Position numbers and translations under genes: made by a program. From Haliea sp040221975 (lineage in GTDB: Bacteria; Pseudomonadota; Gammaproteobacteria; Pseudomonadales; Halieaceae), in contig JAVJWR010000007.1 in the NCBI GenBank assembly GCA_040221975.1, positions 62,001-126,000 on the forward strand: a stretch of 64,000 nt of DNA, read 5' to 3'. Each line of letters opens with the position of its first letter. The first letter of the stretch is position 1. The notes beneath the pieces are model-generated. The model saw only the letters and a list, made by a program, of their open reading frames with translations, searched no databases and was not told the DNA's origin. This document shows positions 24,992 through 33,187 of this stretch, one piece after another.

Positions 24992-26042
24992 CAGCAGCAA
25001 ACTCCTCTCCGGCTTGCGCGGCGCGGCCACGGTCGGCCTGTGCCTGTTGCTGGCCGGCTGCCCCAGCGCCAGCAATCCCACCCAGCCCCAGTCCCAGCCG
25101 CCTTCGCCCTCTGCACCGGGCGCCAGCACACCCCCACCCTCGAGCAGTGGCAGCAGTGGCAGCCAAAGCAGCCCGGCCAGCGCGGGCAGCTCCGCGCCGC
25201 CTGCGGGCAGTGCCGCCACTGCGGGTGGCGCGCCTGCCACTGGCACCGACGGCGACCAGACGACGGGCGGCGGGGTACCAGCCGGCGGCAGCAGCGATGG
25301 CGACATTGCCAGCCGCGGCCAGGCCGATGCCAGCGCCGGCAGTCCCGCTGGCGCCGCGGACGGGCAGGCTGGCGCCGAACCCGGCTTTGGTGACAGTGCC
25401 AGTGCCGGCACTGAAGCCCTGCCGGACATGCGCGACACCCCGACCATGGACGCCGGTGTACTGGCCGCACTGGAGGCGGCCATGGGTGCTTCCGGTGACG
25501 GTACCCAGGACAACGGGGGCGGCGAGGGCGGCGGCGAGGCCGGTAGCGGTGCTGGCGGCGATGGGGACGCCGCGGGCAATCTGCCCGGCGCGCCAGGTGG
25601 CATGGGATCCGGGCCGCTGACACCCGCCGAACAGGTAGCGATTCTCGACGCGCGCCTGGAGTCCAGCAGCGGCGATTTCGACAGCATGATCCTGGAAGAA
25701 CAGGCCCGCCAGCGCAGCGCCAGGCGCAGCAGTAGCCGACCAGACGCGCCGGAGCCGGAGGCGGCCGGCGGTGGCGCGGGCGGAGGCCGCGAAGGCCCCT
25801 ACGGCGAGGAAGTCGCCGCGGCCGGCAGTGCTGGCGGTGGCGGCAGGGGCAGCGTCAGTACTCCTGGCGGCTCCCCGCCGGCCAATCCCGCCAAGTACCC
25901 GCCGCCTGAGGACATCCCCAGTGGCAATGACGATGACGTGGTCGCCCGCCAGCTGCGGGAAGCCGCCATGCGCGAGCCCGATCCCGCGGTGCGGGAAAAG
26001 CTCTGGGATGAGTACCGCAAGTACAAGGGCATCAAGCCATGA
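24975..26042 (+). CDS. Low-complexity Gly/Ser/Ala-rich lipoprotein (cluster gene 2)
   Basis: A 355-residue lipoprotein with lipobox LLAGC (Cys29). Residues 30-330 are dominated by Gly, Ser, Ala and Pro with scattered acidic residues, expected to be disordered and extended. The C-terminal 35 residues are quite different, charged and helical (DDDVVARQLREAAMREPDP ... DEYRKYKG), and probably form the interaction module. The coding frame overlaps gene 1 by 17 bases and gene 3 by 4 (ATGA). No family was recognised. A long flexible tether spanning periplasm is the simplest reading. Confidence 0.75.
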   Translation: MTANPDSSKLLSGLRGAATVGLCLLLAGCPSASNPTQPQSQPPSPSAPGASTPPPSSSGSSGSQSSPASAGSSAPPAGSAATAGGAPATGTDGDQTTGGGVPAGGSSDGDIASRGQADASAGSPAGAADGQAGAEPGFGDSASAGTEALPDMRDTPTMDAGVLAALEAAMGASGDGTQDNGGGEGGGEAGSGAGGDGDAAGNLPGAPGGMGSGPLTPAEQVAILDARLESSSGDFDSMILEEQARQRSARRSSSRPDAPEPEAAGGGAGGGREGPYGEEVAAAGSAGGGGRGSVSTPGGSPPANPAKYPPPEDIPSGNDDDVVARQLREAAMREPDPAVREKLWDEYRKYKGIKP

Positions 26043-27235
26043 CGGCGAGATTCCGACTGCCTGTGGCGCTGCTGTTGCTGCTGCTGTTGCCAGCCTGTAT
26101 CAGCCAGACCATCAAGACCACTGCGGTGCCCCCGCTGGAACGGCCGGCGCAGGCACTGCCGGAAGAACTGCTGCTGGACGTCGGTATCCTGGTCTTCGAC
26201 CCCGGCCTCGACGACTACGACGAAAAGCAGCAAATCTACCCGGAAGTGCGCAAGGCCGAGGCGCGCTTCATGCCCCGCCTGCTGGCCGAGGCAATGCAGA
26301 ACAGCGGCGGCTGGGGCGCGGTGCGGGTCATTCCCAGCGACCGCCAGGCGGTCGACCTGCTGGTACAGGGCACTATCCTCAGCTCGGACGGCGAGGAACT
26401 GGCGCTGCACATCCGCGCCAGCGATACCCGCGGCCAGCAGTGGCTGGACAAGAACTACTCCGCCCACGCCAGTCGCTACGCCTACAACAGCACCACCCGC
26501 AGCAGCTACGACCCGTTCCAGGCGATCTATCACATGATCGCCAACGACCTCCTGCGGCAGCAGCAGAGCCTGAAAACAGCCGAGCGGGAAGATATCCGGC
26601 TGGTTACCGAACTGCTGTTTGCCCGCAGCTTCTCCCCGGAGGCTTTCGACGGCTACCTGCAGGAGAACCGCAAGGGCAACCTGGTGGTCAAGCGGCTGCC
26701 GGCGGCTGAAGATCCCATGCTGGAACGGATCCGCAGTATTCGCGAACGCGACCAGCTGTTCGTCGATACGCTGCAGGAGCACTACGGCCATTTCAGCGGC
26801 GAAATGCAGGTGCCGTACCAGGAGTGGCGCCGCATGAGCTATGAGGAAGCCATTGCCCTGCAGGAGCTGCAGGCCGAAAGCCGGCGTCGCATGATCGCGG
26901 GTGGCGCCGCCATCCTCGCCGGTATCTACGCGGCGGGCAGCAGCGAACGGTCCAGCCGGGCGGCCGGAAACGTCGCCATCATCGGCGGCGGCTACATGCT
27001 CAAGAGCGGCCTGGAGAAACGCGCGGAAGCGCAGATTCATGTCGCTGCGCTGGAAGAGCTGGGGATGTCCCTGGAGGCGGAGATTACCCCCCAGGTCATC
27101 GAACTGGAGGACCGCACGGTCATGCTCAGTGGCAACGTCGAGGAACAGTATGCACAGTGGCGGGAACTGCTGGCCGATATCTATCGGGCGGAAGTTGGTA
27201 TGCTGGAGCTTCCTGACGCCCCGACCACCCCCTGA
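26039..27235 (+). CDS. Outer-membrane lipoprotein with glycine-rich hydrophobic segment (cluster gene 3)
   Basis: A 398-residue lipoprotein with lipobox LLPAC (Cys20). The first domain (about 35-170; LLLDVGILVFDPGLDDYDE, then FMPRLLAEAMQNSGGWGAVRV) has the alternating strand pattern seen in CsgG/TolB-N-like lipoprotein folds, though I cannot confirm the family. Residues near 280-325 form a small-residue hydrophobic stretch (MIAGGAAILAGIYAAG, then AIIGGGYMLKSG) that could insert in membrane or pack in an oligomer. It overlaps gene 2 by 4 bases; gene 4 follows after 35 bases. Confidence 0.72.
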   Translation: MTARFRLPVALLLLLLLPACISQTIKTTAVPPLERPAQALPEELLLDVGILVFDPGLDDYDEKQQIYPEVRKAEARFMPRLLAEAMQNSGGWGAVRVIPSDRQAVDLLVQGTILSSDGEELALHIRASDTRGQQWLDKNYSAHASRYAYNSTTRSSYDPFQAIYHMIANDLLRQQQSLKTAEREDIRLVTELLFARSFSPEAFDGYLQENRKGNLVVKRLPAAEDPMLERIRSIRERDQLFVDTLQEHYGHFSGEMQVPYQEWRRMSYEEAIALQELQAESRRRMIAGGAAILAGIYAAGSSERSSRAAGNVAIIGGGYMLKSGLEKRAEAQIHVAALEELGMSLEAEITPQVIELEDRTVMLSGNVEEQYAQWRELLADIYRAEVGMLELPDAPTTP

Positions 27236-27270
27236 CTCCCGCACCCCAGCGGCAAGGCCCCCAAGACTGC

Positions 27271-28806
27271 ATGTCCAGCCCCAACGAACCCGTCAAACCG
27301 ACTCCCTTCGCTGTCGCCGAGCCGCAGGCTGGGACCGCTGCCTTCAGCACCGCGGCACCGGCCGCCGGCAGCCAGCGTTGGCTGGTACCTGCACTGCTTG
27401 TCCTGCTGGCCCTCGCCCTGGCAGTCATTTTCTGGCTGCCAGGACAGTTGCAGCCCCCGGTGGCAACGCCGGCAGCGGCGCCTGACACGCGCGGCGGCAA
27501 CGCCAGCGCCCAGACCGCCCCGCCCCCCCGGGAGCCCACTGCGGAACCGGCCGCCAGCCCCTGGTCCGACGCCCAGCAGGCCCGGCTGCGCAAGGAGGCC
27601 CAGGATGTGCTCGCCCAGCTGCTGCCATTGCAATTCGAGCTTGAGGAACGCGGTGCCGCCAGCTGGGCGACGGCGGCTCTGACGAGCGCCACCGAGGCGG
27701 CAGCGCGCGGTGACGCCCACTACCAGGCGCGCGAATTCACCGCTGCCAGGGAACAGTACGAGGACAGCCTCGCCCAACTGCAGGCACTGGAAGCTGCCAT
27801 GCCGGATATTCTCGAGGATGCGCTACAGCGCGCGGCGGCGGCGCTGGAGGCCGGCGACAGGGAAGCGCTTGCTGCACCCCTGGAGCAGGCGGCCCTGCTT
27901 GAGCCCGACAACGCCGAGTTGGCTGCGCTGACAACCCGCGCGGAGTCAATGAAGGCTCTGCAGGCACTGCTGGCCGCGGCGGCTGCAGCCGAGGCTGATG
28001 GTGACCTGGCCGCGGCGGAGCAACAGCTCCGGGACGCGGCGGAGCTGGACCCGGCCAGCCAGCGTGCGCAAGAGCAACTGGCTCGAGTAACGGCGGCCCA
28101 CAACCAGCAACGATTCCACCGCGCCATGAGCGAGGGCTACGAAGCTCTGGACCAGGGCAGCTTCGACAAGGCCGGCAGTGCGTTCCAGCGCGCCGGCACG
28201 CTGCAGGCGGACAGTGCCGAGGTCAGCACTGCGCTGGCGGAATTGCGCAGCGCCGAGACCGCTGCCCGCCTTGCCGGCCTGCGCCGCGAGGGCCGCAGCC
28301 TCGAGGACAGCGAGGACTGGGAAGATGCCGTGGCTCGCTATCAGGAGGCACTACAACTGGACGCCACCATCGTCTTCGCCCAGGAGGGCCTGGCGCGCGC
28401 GCAGCCCAGGGCGCGCCTGGACCGGCAGCTGCGGGATGCGCTGGACGCTCCCGAGCGGCTGGCGGACCCGGCCGTGGCTGCGAGCCTGGAGAAGGTCCTG
28501 CGGCAGGCGCGGACGCTGTCGCCACTGGGTCCGGTCCTGGCCGGGCAGCTGGCCGAACTGGAGCAGGCGCTGGTGCAGGCCACGACACCGCTGACAGTGA
28601 CCCTGCGCTCGGACCAGCAGACGGAAGTGCTGGTACAGCGGGTGGCCCGCCTGGGGCAGTTCGCGGAGCGCATCCTGGAGCTGCGGCCCGGCACCTACAC
28701 CGCTGTCGGCAGCCGCGATGGCTACCGGGATGTGCGCCAGACCTTTACCGTTCGCCACGGCGAAGCCCCGCCACCAATATTCATCGCCTGCACGGAACCG
28801 ATCTGA
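27271..28806 (+). CDS. Membrane-anchored Ala-rich TPR-like protein with PEGA-like end (cluster gene 4)
   Basis: A 511-residue inner-membrane protein: about 35 cytoplasmic residues, one helix (WLVPALLVLLALALAVIFWL, residues 38-57), a Pro/Ala linker, a long alanine-rich helical region (about 100-430) consistent with TPR/coiled-coil repeats, and a C-terminal beta segment (VTLRSDQQTEVLVQR ... LRPGTYTAVGSRDGYRDV) that resembles a PEGA domain. Gene 5 starts directly after its stop (TGA ATG), so translation is coupled. It shares its N-terminal layout, including an RWLVP motif before the helix, with gene 5, suggesting a common origin or joint assembly. Confidence 0.75.
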   Translation: MSSPNEPVKPTPFAVAEPQAGTAAFSTAAPAAGSQRWLVPALLVLLALALAVIFWLPGQLQPPVATPAAAPDTRGGNASAQTAPPPREPTAEPAASPWSDAQQARLRKEAQDVLAQLLPLQFELEERGAASWATAALTSATEAAARGDAHYQAREFTAAREQYEDSLAQLQALEAAMPDILEDALQRAAAALEAGDREALAAPLEQAALLEPDNAELAALTTRAESMKALQALLAAAAAAEADGDLAAAEQQLRDAAELDPASQRAQEQLARVTAAHNQQRFHRAMSEGYEALDQGSFDKAGSAFQRAGTLQADSAEVSTALAELRSAETAARLAGLRREGRSLEDSEDWEDAVARYQEALQLDATIVFAQEGLARAQPRARLDRQLRDALDAPERLADPAVAASLEKVLRQARTLSPLGPVLAGQLAELEQALVQATTPLTVTLRSDQQTEVLVQRVARLGQFAERILELRPGTYTAVGSRDGYRDVRQTFTVRHGEAPPPIFIACTEPI

Positions 28807-30876
28807 ATGACAGCGCCCGGAAACCGCAGCGAAACCATCACCCCCAGCGCCTTCCAGCCCCTGGACAGCGCTGCCGCGCCGCCTCCCCGAACCGGACCCA
28901 ACTGGCGCCGCTGGCTGGTTCCCGGCGCAGTGCTGGTGTTTGCCCTGGCCATGCTGTTCCTGTTCACCGCCCGCTCGGTAGAAATCAGCGTCGACTCCAC
29001 GGCCCCCGCTGACGTCAGCCTGGGCGGACTGCACCTGCCCTTTGGCGGCCGCTACCTGCTGCGCCCGGGCGAGTACAGCCTGGACATCAGCGCGCCCGGC
29101 TATGAACCCCTGACCACAAGCGTCACCGTCACCAAAGCGGACAGCCAGCGCTTCGAATTCAGCCTGCAACCGCTGCCGGGACTGGTTGACATACGTTCGC
29201 AGCCACCCGGCGCAGCGGTCAGTCTCAATGGCGAGCCGCTCGGGGATACGCCGCTGGAGTCGCTGGAGCTCGCCCCGGGTGAATACCAGCTCGCGCTGAG
29301 TCACCCCCGCTACCTGCCGGTGACCACTACACTCTCGGTCACCGGCAGGGGCAAGTCGGAAACGATAGAGCAGGTGCTGGCGCCCGCCTGGGCCGCTGTC
29401 GACATCAGCAGCGAGCCCGCCGGCGCCGAGATCCTGGTCGATGGCGAACCCGTCGGCCTCACCCCGGCAACCCTGGAGCTGCTTCAGGGCGAGCGCCAGT
29501 TGCTGCTGCGCCTGCCCGGCTTCGCCAGTTGGCAGCGGACGCTGGCTGTGACTGCCGGTGAGGACACTGAGCTGGACACCGTCCAGCTGCTGCCCGCCGC
29601 GGGTATACTGGAGCTCAGCAGCACCCCCAGCGGCGCCAATGTCACCCTCGACGGCGAATTCCAGGGGCAGACGCCTCTCAGCCTGAATCTGGAACCCGAC
29701 CGCGCCCAACGCCTGATGCTGACCCGTCCCGGCTACCGGCGCCACAGCGAAACCGTGCAGCTGGCGGCGGGGGTCAGCGAGCACAAAGCGATCACCCTTG
29801 CGGCTCAGCTCGGCGCCATCGACCTGCAGGTCAGCCCGCCGGAAGCGGAAGTCCGGGTCAACGGCCGCCTGCTGGGACGCGGCAGCCAGTCCCTGTCCCT
29901 GCCGGCGGTGGAACACAGAGTGGAGGTCAGCCTCGCGGGCTATCGCAGCAGCAGCCAGCGCCTGACCCCGCGGCCGGGCCTGGAACAGCGCATCGACATC
30001 GCCCTGCAGACTGAGCAGGAAGCCAAACTGAGCAAACTGCAGCCCGAAGTCACCACCGCCCTGGGCCAGACCCTGAGCCTGTTCATCCCCGGGGAATCCG
30101 GCCCCGCCGAGTTCACCATGGGTGCCTCCCGGCGCGAGCCCGGCCGGCGCGCCAATGAAGTGCTGCGGCCGGTGAACCTGCGGCGCATGTTCTACCTGCA
30201 GACCACCGAGGTCACCAATGCCCAGTTCCGCCAGTTCCTGGCCAGCCACAACTCTGGCCAGGTACAGGGCAACAGCCTCAACCGCGAGCACCAGCCAGTA
30301 GCCCAGGTCAGCTGGCAGCAGGCCGCCCAATTCTGCAACTGGCTCAGCCGGCGCGAGGGACTGGAGCCCTTCTATACCCAGGCCCAGGGCATTGTCACCG
30401 GGTTCAACGCAGCGTCCACCGGCTACCGCTTGCCCACCGAGGCGGAGTGGTCCTGGGCAGCGCGGGTCGATGGCGAGCGCTTGCTGACCTACCCCTGGGG
30501 AGACACGTTCCCACCCACCGCGGTAGTGGAGAACTACGCCGACAGCAGTTCCGCCTACGTCACCGGGCGCACCATCAGCGGCTACAACGACGGCCAGGTG
30601 GTAAGCGCCACAGTCGGCAGCTTCCCGGCCAATCATCACGGCCTGTTCGACCTCGGCGGCAATGTCGCCGAGTGGGTGCACGACGTCTACCAGATAGCCC
30701 CCGCCAACGCCGCCGCGGAGACCGATCCCACCGGTCCCCAGGGCGGCGACAACTACGTCATCCGCGGCGCCAGCTGGGCCCTGGGCCGGCTGTCGGAACT
30801 GCGCCTGTCCTATCGCGATTATGGGCAAGCCGGACGCGATGACGTAGGATTCCGGATTGCACGCTATGCGGAGTAA
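28807..30876 (+). CDS. Membrane-anchored protein with five PEGA-like repeats and a formylglycine-enzyme-like domain (cluster gene 5)
   Basis: A 689-residue protein. After a single helix at about 36-54 come five PEGA-like units of about 70 residues (near 58, 126, 196, 266 and 336), each with the pattern PxGAxVxLDGExxGxTP and a closing PGY, for example SSTPSGANVTLDGEFQGQTP. Residues 410-689 are a SUMF1/EgtB/PvdO-type domain (TEVTNAQFRQFL, YRLPTEAEWSWAAR, GLFDLGGNVAEWVHD, DDVGFRIAR). The catalytic cysteine pair of formylglycine-generating enzyme is not seen (only one Cys, in QFCNW), so it may serve as a binding module. Other bacterial proteins combine PEGA with this fold at the cell surface; the substrate is unknown. 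Confidence 0.85.
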   Translation: MTAPGNRSETITPSAFQPLDSAAAPPPRTGPNWRRWLVPGAVLVFALAMLFLFTARSVEISVDSTAPADVSLGGLHLPFGGRYLLRPGEYSLDISAPGYEPLTTSVTVTKADSQRFEFSLQPLPGLVDIRSQPPGAAVSLNGEPLGDTPLESLELAPGEYQLALSHPRYLPVTTTLSVTGRGKSETIEQVLAPAWAAVDISSEPAGAEILVDGEPVGLTPATLELLQGERQLLLRLPGFASWQRTLAVTAGEDTELDTVQLLPAAGILELSSTPSGANVTLDGEFQGQTPLSLNLEPDRAQRLMLTRPGYRRHSETVQLAAGVSEHKAITLAAQLGAIDLQVSPPEAEVRVNGRLLGRGSQSLSLPAVEHRVEVSLAGYRSSSQRLTPRPGLEQRIDIALQTEQEAKLSKLQPEVTTALGQTLSLFIPGESGPAEFTMGASRREPGRRANEVLRPVNLRRMFYLQTTEVTNAQFRQFLASHNSGQVQGNSLNREHQPVAQVSWQQAAQFCNWLSRREGLEPFYTQAQGIVTGFNAASTGYRLPTEAEWSWAARVDGERLLTYPWGDTFPPTAVVENYADSSSAYVTGRTISGYNDGQVVSATVGSFPANHHGLFDLGGNVAEWVHDVYQIAPANAAAETDPTGPQGGDNYVIRGASWALGRLSELRLSYRDYGQAGRDDVGFRIARYAE

Positions 30877-30882
30877 GTGCCC

Positions 30883-31092
30883 ATGCTGAGTCCACGCCGC
30901 CGCTTGCCGCTCGCCCTGCTCGCGGCCCTGTTGCTGGCGCTGCCCCTGGCCGCCCAGGATGCCGATCCCGAAGAGCCCGAACCCGAGCCCGAAACCACGG
31001 CGCCCGCACGACCTGCCGGCTCACCTTTTGAGTACGAGGCCTCGGAGCAGATCTCCGAGGATCTCTCGGTCTCGTTTCCCGTGGATATCTAG
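30883..31092 (+). CDS. Small exported acidic protein (cluster gene 6)
   Basis: A 69-residue protein: signal peptide (SPRRRLPLALLAALLLALPLAA), a Pro/Glu-rich linker (DPEEPEPEPE), and a distinctive C terminus ending ISEDLSVSFPVDI. The mature part is under 50 residues and looks like a peptide ligand or clamp for a larger partner. GGAG of the preceding gene's last codons lies nine bases before ATG 30883; GTG at 30877 is an alternative start. It lies directly between the PEGA protein and the channel gene. Confidence 0.65.
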   Translation: MLSPRRRLPLALLAALLLALPLAAQDADPEEPEPEPETTAPARPAGSPFEYEASEQISEDLSVSFPVDI

Positions 31093-31098
31093 GAACCA

Positions 31099-31899
31099 AT
31101 GATGAAAACAAAACTGTCCCCGGAATTCACCTACCAGCTGTTTGCCCTGCTGATCGCGATTATCGTGGTGCACGCACTGTACGTCGGCGTGATCCGGCCC
31201 AGCGCCGATACCCAGCTGCAGGAGCAGATGACGCGGCAGGCGGCGGGGGAGGACTTCGTGCCCAAGCGCACCATCGCCGTGGTGATTCGCGACTTTGAGC
31301 AGGAGGCCTGCTTCATTCTGCTGCTCTGGGCGCTGGCGATCATGGCCTACAAGGGCCGCGGCGCCCTGCGCGAGCAGGCGCTGCTGGAACGCTCGCTGCT
31401 GGATATTCCCGAGGGCACCACCCTGCTGCCGGAGGATGCGCGCGAGTACAGCCGCTCGCTGGAGGCACTGCCGGCACAGGAGCAGGAGTACCTGCTGCCG
31501 CGCACCCTGCTCACCGCACTGCAGCGCTTTGCCACCACCGGCAGCATTCAGGCGGTATCCGACACCATCAGGGAGCAGTGTGAAGTGGAGTCGGACCGGC
31601 TGGATTCAGAGCTGTCGATGGTGCGCTATATCGCCTGGGCGATTCCCTCCATCGGCTTCATCGGCACCGTACGCGGTATCGGCGACGCCCTGTCCCAGGC
31701 CTACAAGGCGGTGGAAGGTGACATTTCGGGAGTCACCGTCAGCCTGGGCGTGGCCTTCAACAGCACCTTTGTGGCGCTGGTACTGAGCATCATCATCATG
31801 TTCTGCCTGCACCAGCTGCAGCAGTCCCAGGAGAAGCTGGTGCTGGACTGCCAGCGCTACGCCGACAAGCGCCTGCTGCGGCACCTGGTGGCGCACTGA
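31099..31899 (+). CDS. MotA/TolQ/ExbB-type proton channel protein (cluster gene 7)
   Basis: A 266-residue inner-membrane protein with four predicted helices (about 12-30, 70-84, 174-196 and 214-237) and a cytoplasmic loop of about 90 residues. The C-terminal half carries the MotA/TolQ/ExbB signature, IPSIGFIGTVRGIGDAL followed by VSLGVAFNSTFVALVLS, with the conserved threonine in the GTVxG motif. Such proteins form pentameric rings around a dimer of ExbD/TolR/MotB-type proteins and use the proton gradient to move periplasmic parts. No ExbD or TolR gene is nearby; the two VWA proteins further downstream have a fitting helix. AGGAA lies upstream of ATG 31099. Confidence 0.9.
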   Translation: MMKTKLSPEFTYQLFALLIAIIVVHALYVGVIRPSADTQLQEQMTRQAAGEDFVPKRTIAVVIRDFEQEACFILLLWALAIMAYKGRGALREQALLERSLLDIPEGTTLLPEDAREYSRSLEALPAQEQEYLLPRTLLTALQRFATTGSIQAVSDTIREQCEVESDRLDSELSMVRYIAWAIPSIGFIGTVRGIGDALSQAYKAVEGDISGVTVSLGVAFNSTFVALVLSIIIMFCLHQLQQSQEKLVLDCQRYADKRLLRHLVAH

Positions 31900-31900
31900 C

Positions 31901-33181
31901 ATGGCCGTGGCCTGCCTCGACATCAACGACAGCAACCTGCAGCTGTGGCACGGGGACAAGCGTCTGCAAAGCCCGGGCTATGCCCTGCTGGAAGGCGGCC
32001 GCTACCGGTTTGGCAGCGATGCCCGGGCCGCCGCCCGGCTGCGCCCGCGGGAAGTCTCCACCCGCTACTGGTGGCAGCTGAGTACCGACCCCCTGCAACC
32101 GGCCCTCGGCCCCGCCCGCCACAGCGCCGACCTGGTCCATGCCCACCTTCTGGACCTGCACAGCGCAGCCGGCAGCCCCGGCGAACTGTTGCTGGCGGCC
32201 CCCGGCAGCATGCACAAGGAGCAGCTGGCCCTGTTGCTGGGAATCATCCAGCAGTGCCCCTTCGATGCGGTGGGACTGGTCAATCGCAGTGTTGCCCTGG
32301 CCAGCCTCCACGCCGCCGACGGCCCCCTGTTCCATCTGGAAATCCAGCTCCACCAGGCTCTGCTCAGCGAACTGCGGGCAGAGAACGGCACGGTAACCTT
32401 CCAGCGGGCGACAGCCCTGCCCGCCAGCGGGCTGCTGCAATTGCAGGAGCGGGTGGTGGAAGCCGCGGCCACGGCCTTCATCCGCCAGACACGCTTTGAC
32501 CCCCGGCGCCGGGCGGAAACCGAGCAACAACTCTACGACGCCTTGCCAACAGTGCTGCAGCAGTTGCAGCAGAGCAATGAAGCCAGCCTGACGGTGAACG
32601 GCTATCACGCCCGTATCGCCCGCGGCGACCTGGAGGCCGCCAGTACCACCCTCGCCAGCAGCGTCAGCAGCGCGCTGGGCGAGTCCGGCGTCACCCTGCT
32701 GCTGGACCCGCTCACGGCGCTGCTGCCCGGTCTGCGGGAACGCCTGTCCGGGACACTGCTGCACGCAGCCGACCTGCCGCGGGCACTGGCGGCCCACGAG
32801 GCCCTGCTGGTGCAGCGCTCCGAGGCGCTGGTTTTCGTCAACAGCCTGCCCCAGTTGGGAGGGCAACGGACCAGCGACGCAGAGTCCGCCGCGCCGACAC
32901 CCGCAGCGGCCGCTGCACAACCGGTACCTCCGCAACCAACCCATCTGCTGCAGGGCAGTCGCGCCCGCCCCCTGCTCGCTGATGGCGCCTCCCTGGGCGA
33001 CGGCTGGTCGCTGCTGCAGGGGGAGAACGGACACTGGCGGCTGCATGCCGCCCGCGGGGCCGGTGTCCTGGAGCGCAACGGTCAGCCCGCCAGGGACAGC
33101 GAAGTCGTCGCCAGCGGTGACCGTCTGCGCCTGCCGGATGGCACGGACGCCCTGCTGATCACCGTCAGCACCCAGGCGTAA
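31901..33181 (+). CDS. Unrecognised protein, possibly actin/Hsp70-fold with FHA-like tail (cluster gene 8)
   Basis: A 426-residue protein without signal peptide or membrane helix, so cytoplasmic. It opens with VACLDINDSNLQLWHG and has a middle strand-helix tract (ELLLAAPGSMHKEQLALLL, then FDAVGLVNRSVALASLHAA) that recalls the phosphate-1 and linker regions of the actin/Hsp70 ATPase fold, and TRFDPRRRAETEQQLYDALP as in Hsp70-like proteins. The catalytic glycines are not clearly conserved. The last 75 residues (SLGDGWSLLQGENGHWRLH ... VASGDRLRLPDGTD) resemble an FHA-type beta sandwich. Both assignments are tentative. The start lies one base after the channel gene stop. Confidence 0.6.
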   Translation: MAVACLDINDSNLQLWHGDKRLQSPGYALLEGGRYRFGSDARAAARLRPREVSTRYWWQLSTDPLQPALGPARHSADLVHAHLLDLHSAAGSPGELLLAAPGSMHKEQLALLLGIIQQCPFDAVGLVNRSVALASLHAADGPLFHLEIQLHQALLSELRAENGTVTFQRATALPASGLLQLQERVVEAAATAFIRQTRFDPRRRAETEQQLYDALPTVLQQLQQSNEASLTVNGYHARIARGDLEAASTTLASSVSSALGESGVTLLLDPLTALLPGLRERLSGTLLHAADLPRALAAHEALLVQRSEALVFVNSLPQLGGQRTSDAESAAPTPAAAAAQPVPPQPTHLLQGSRARPLLADGASLGDGWSLLQGENGHWRLHAARGAGVLERNGQPARDSEVVASGDRLRLPDGTDALLITVSTQA

Positions 33182-33187
33182 ACCACC

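Noticed and set aside
24975..26042. Gene 2 of the cluster as non-coding low-complexity sequence
   Set aside because: It has a clear lipoprotein signal, a structured charged C terminus, and ATGA-type coupling with the next gene, so it is kept as a coding gene.
28351..30828. 825-codon open frame on the minus strand
   Set aside because: It lies wholly antisense to the PEGA/FGE-like and TPR-like genes, shows no domain or signal, and is explained by high GC content with few stops in the antisense frame.
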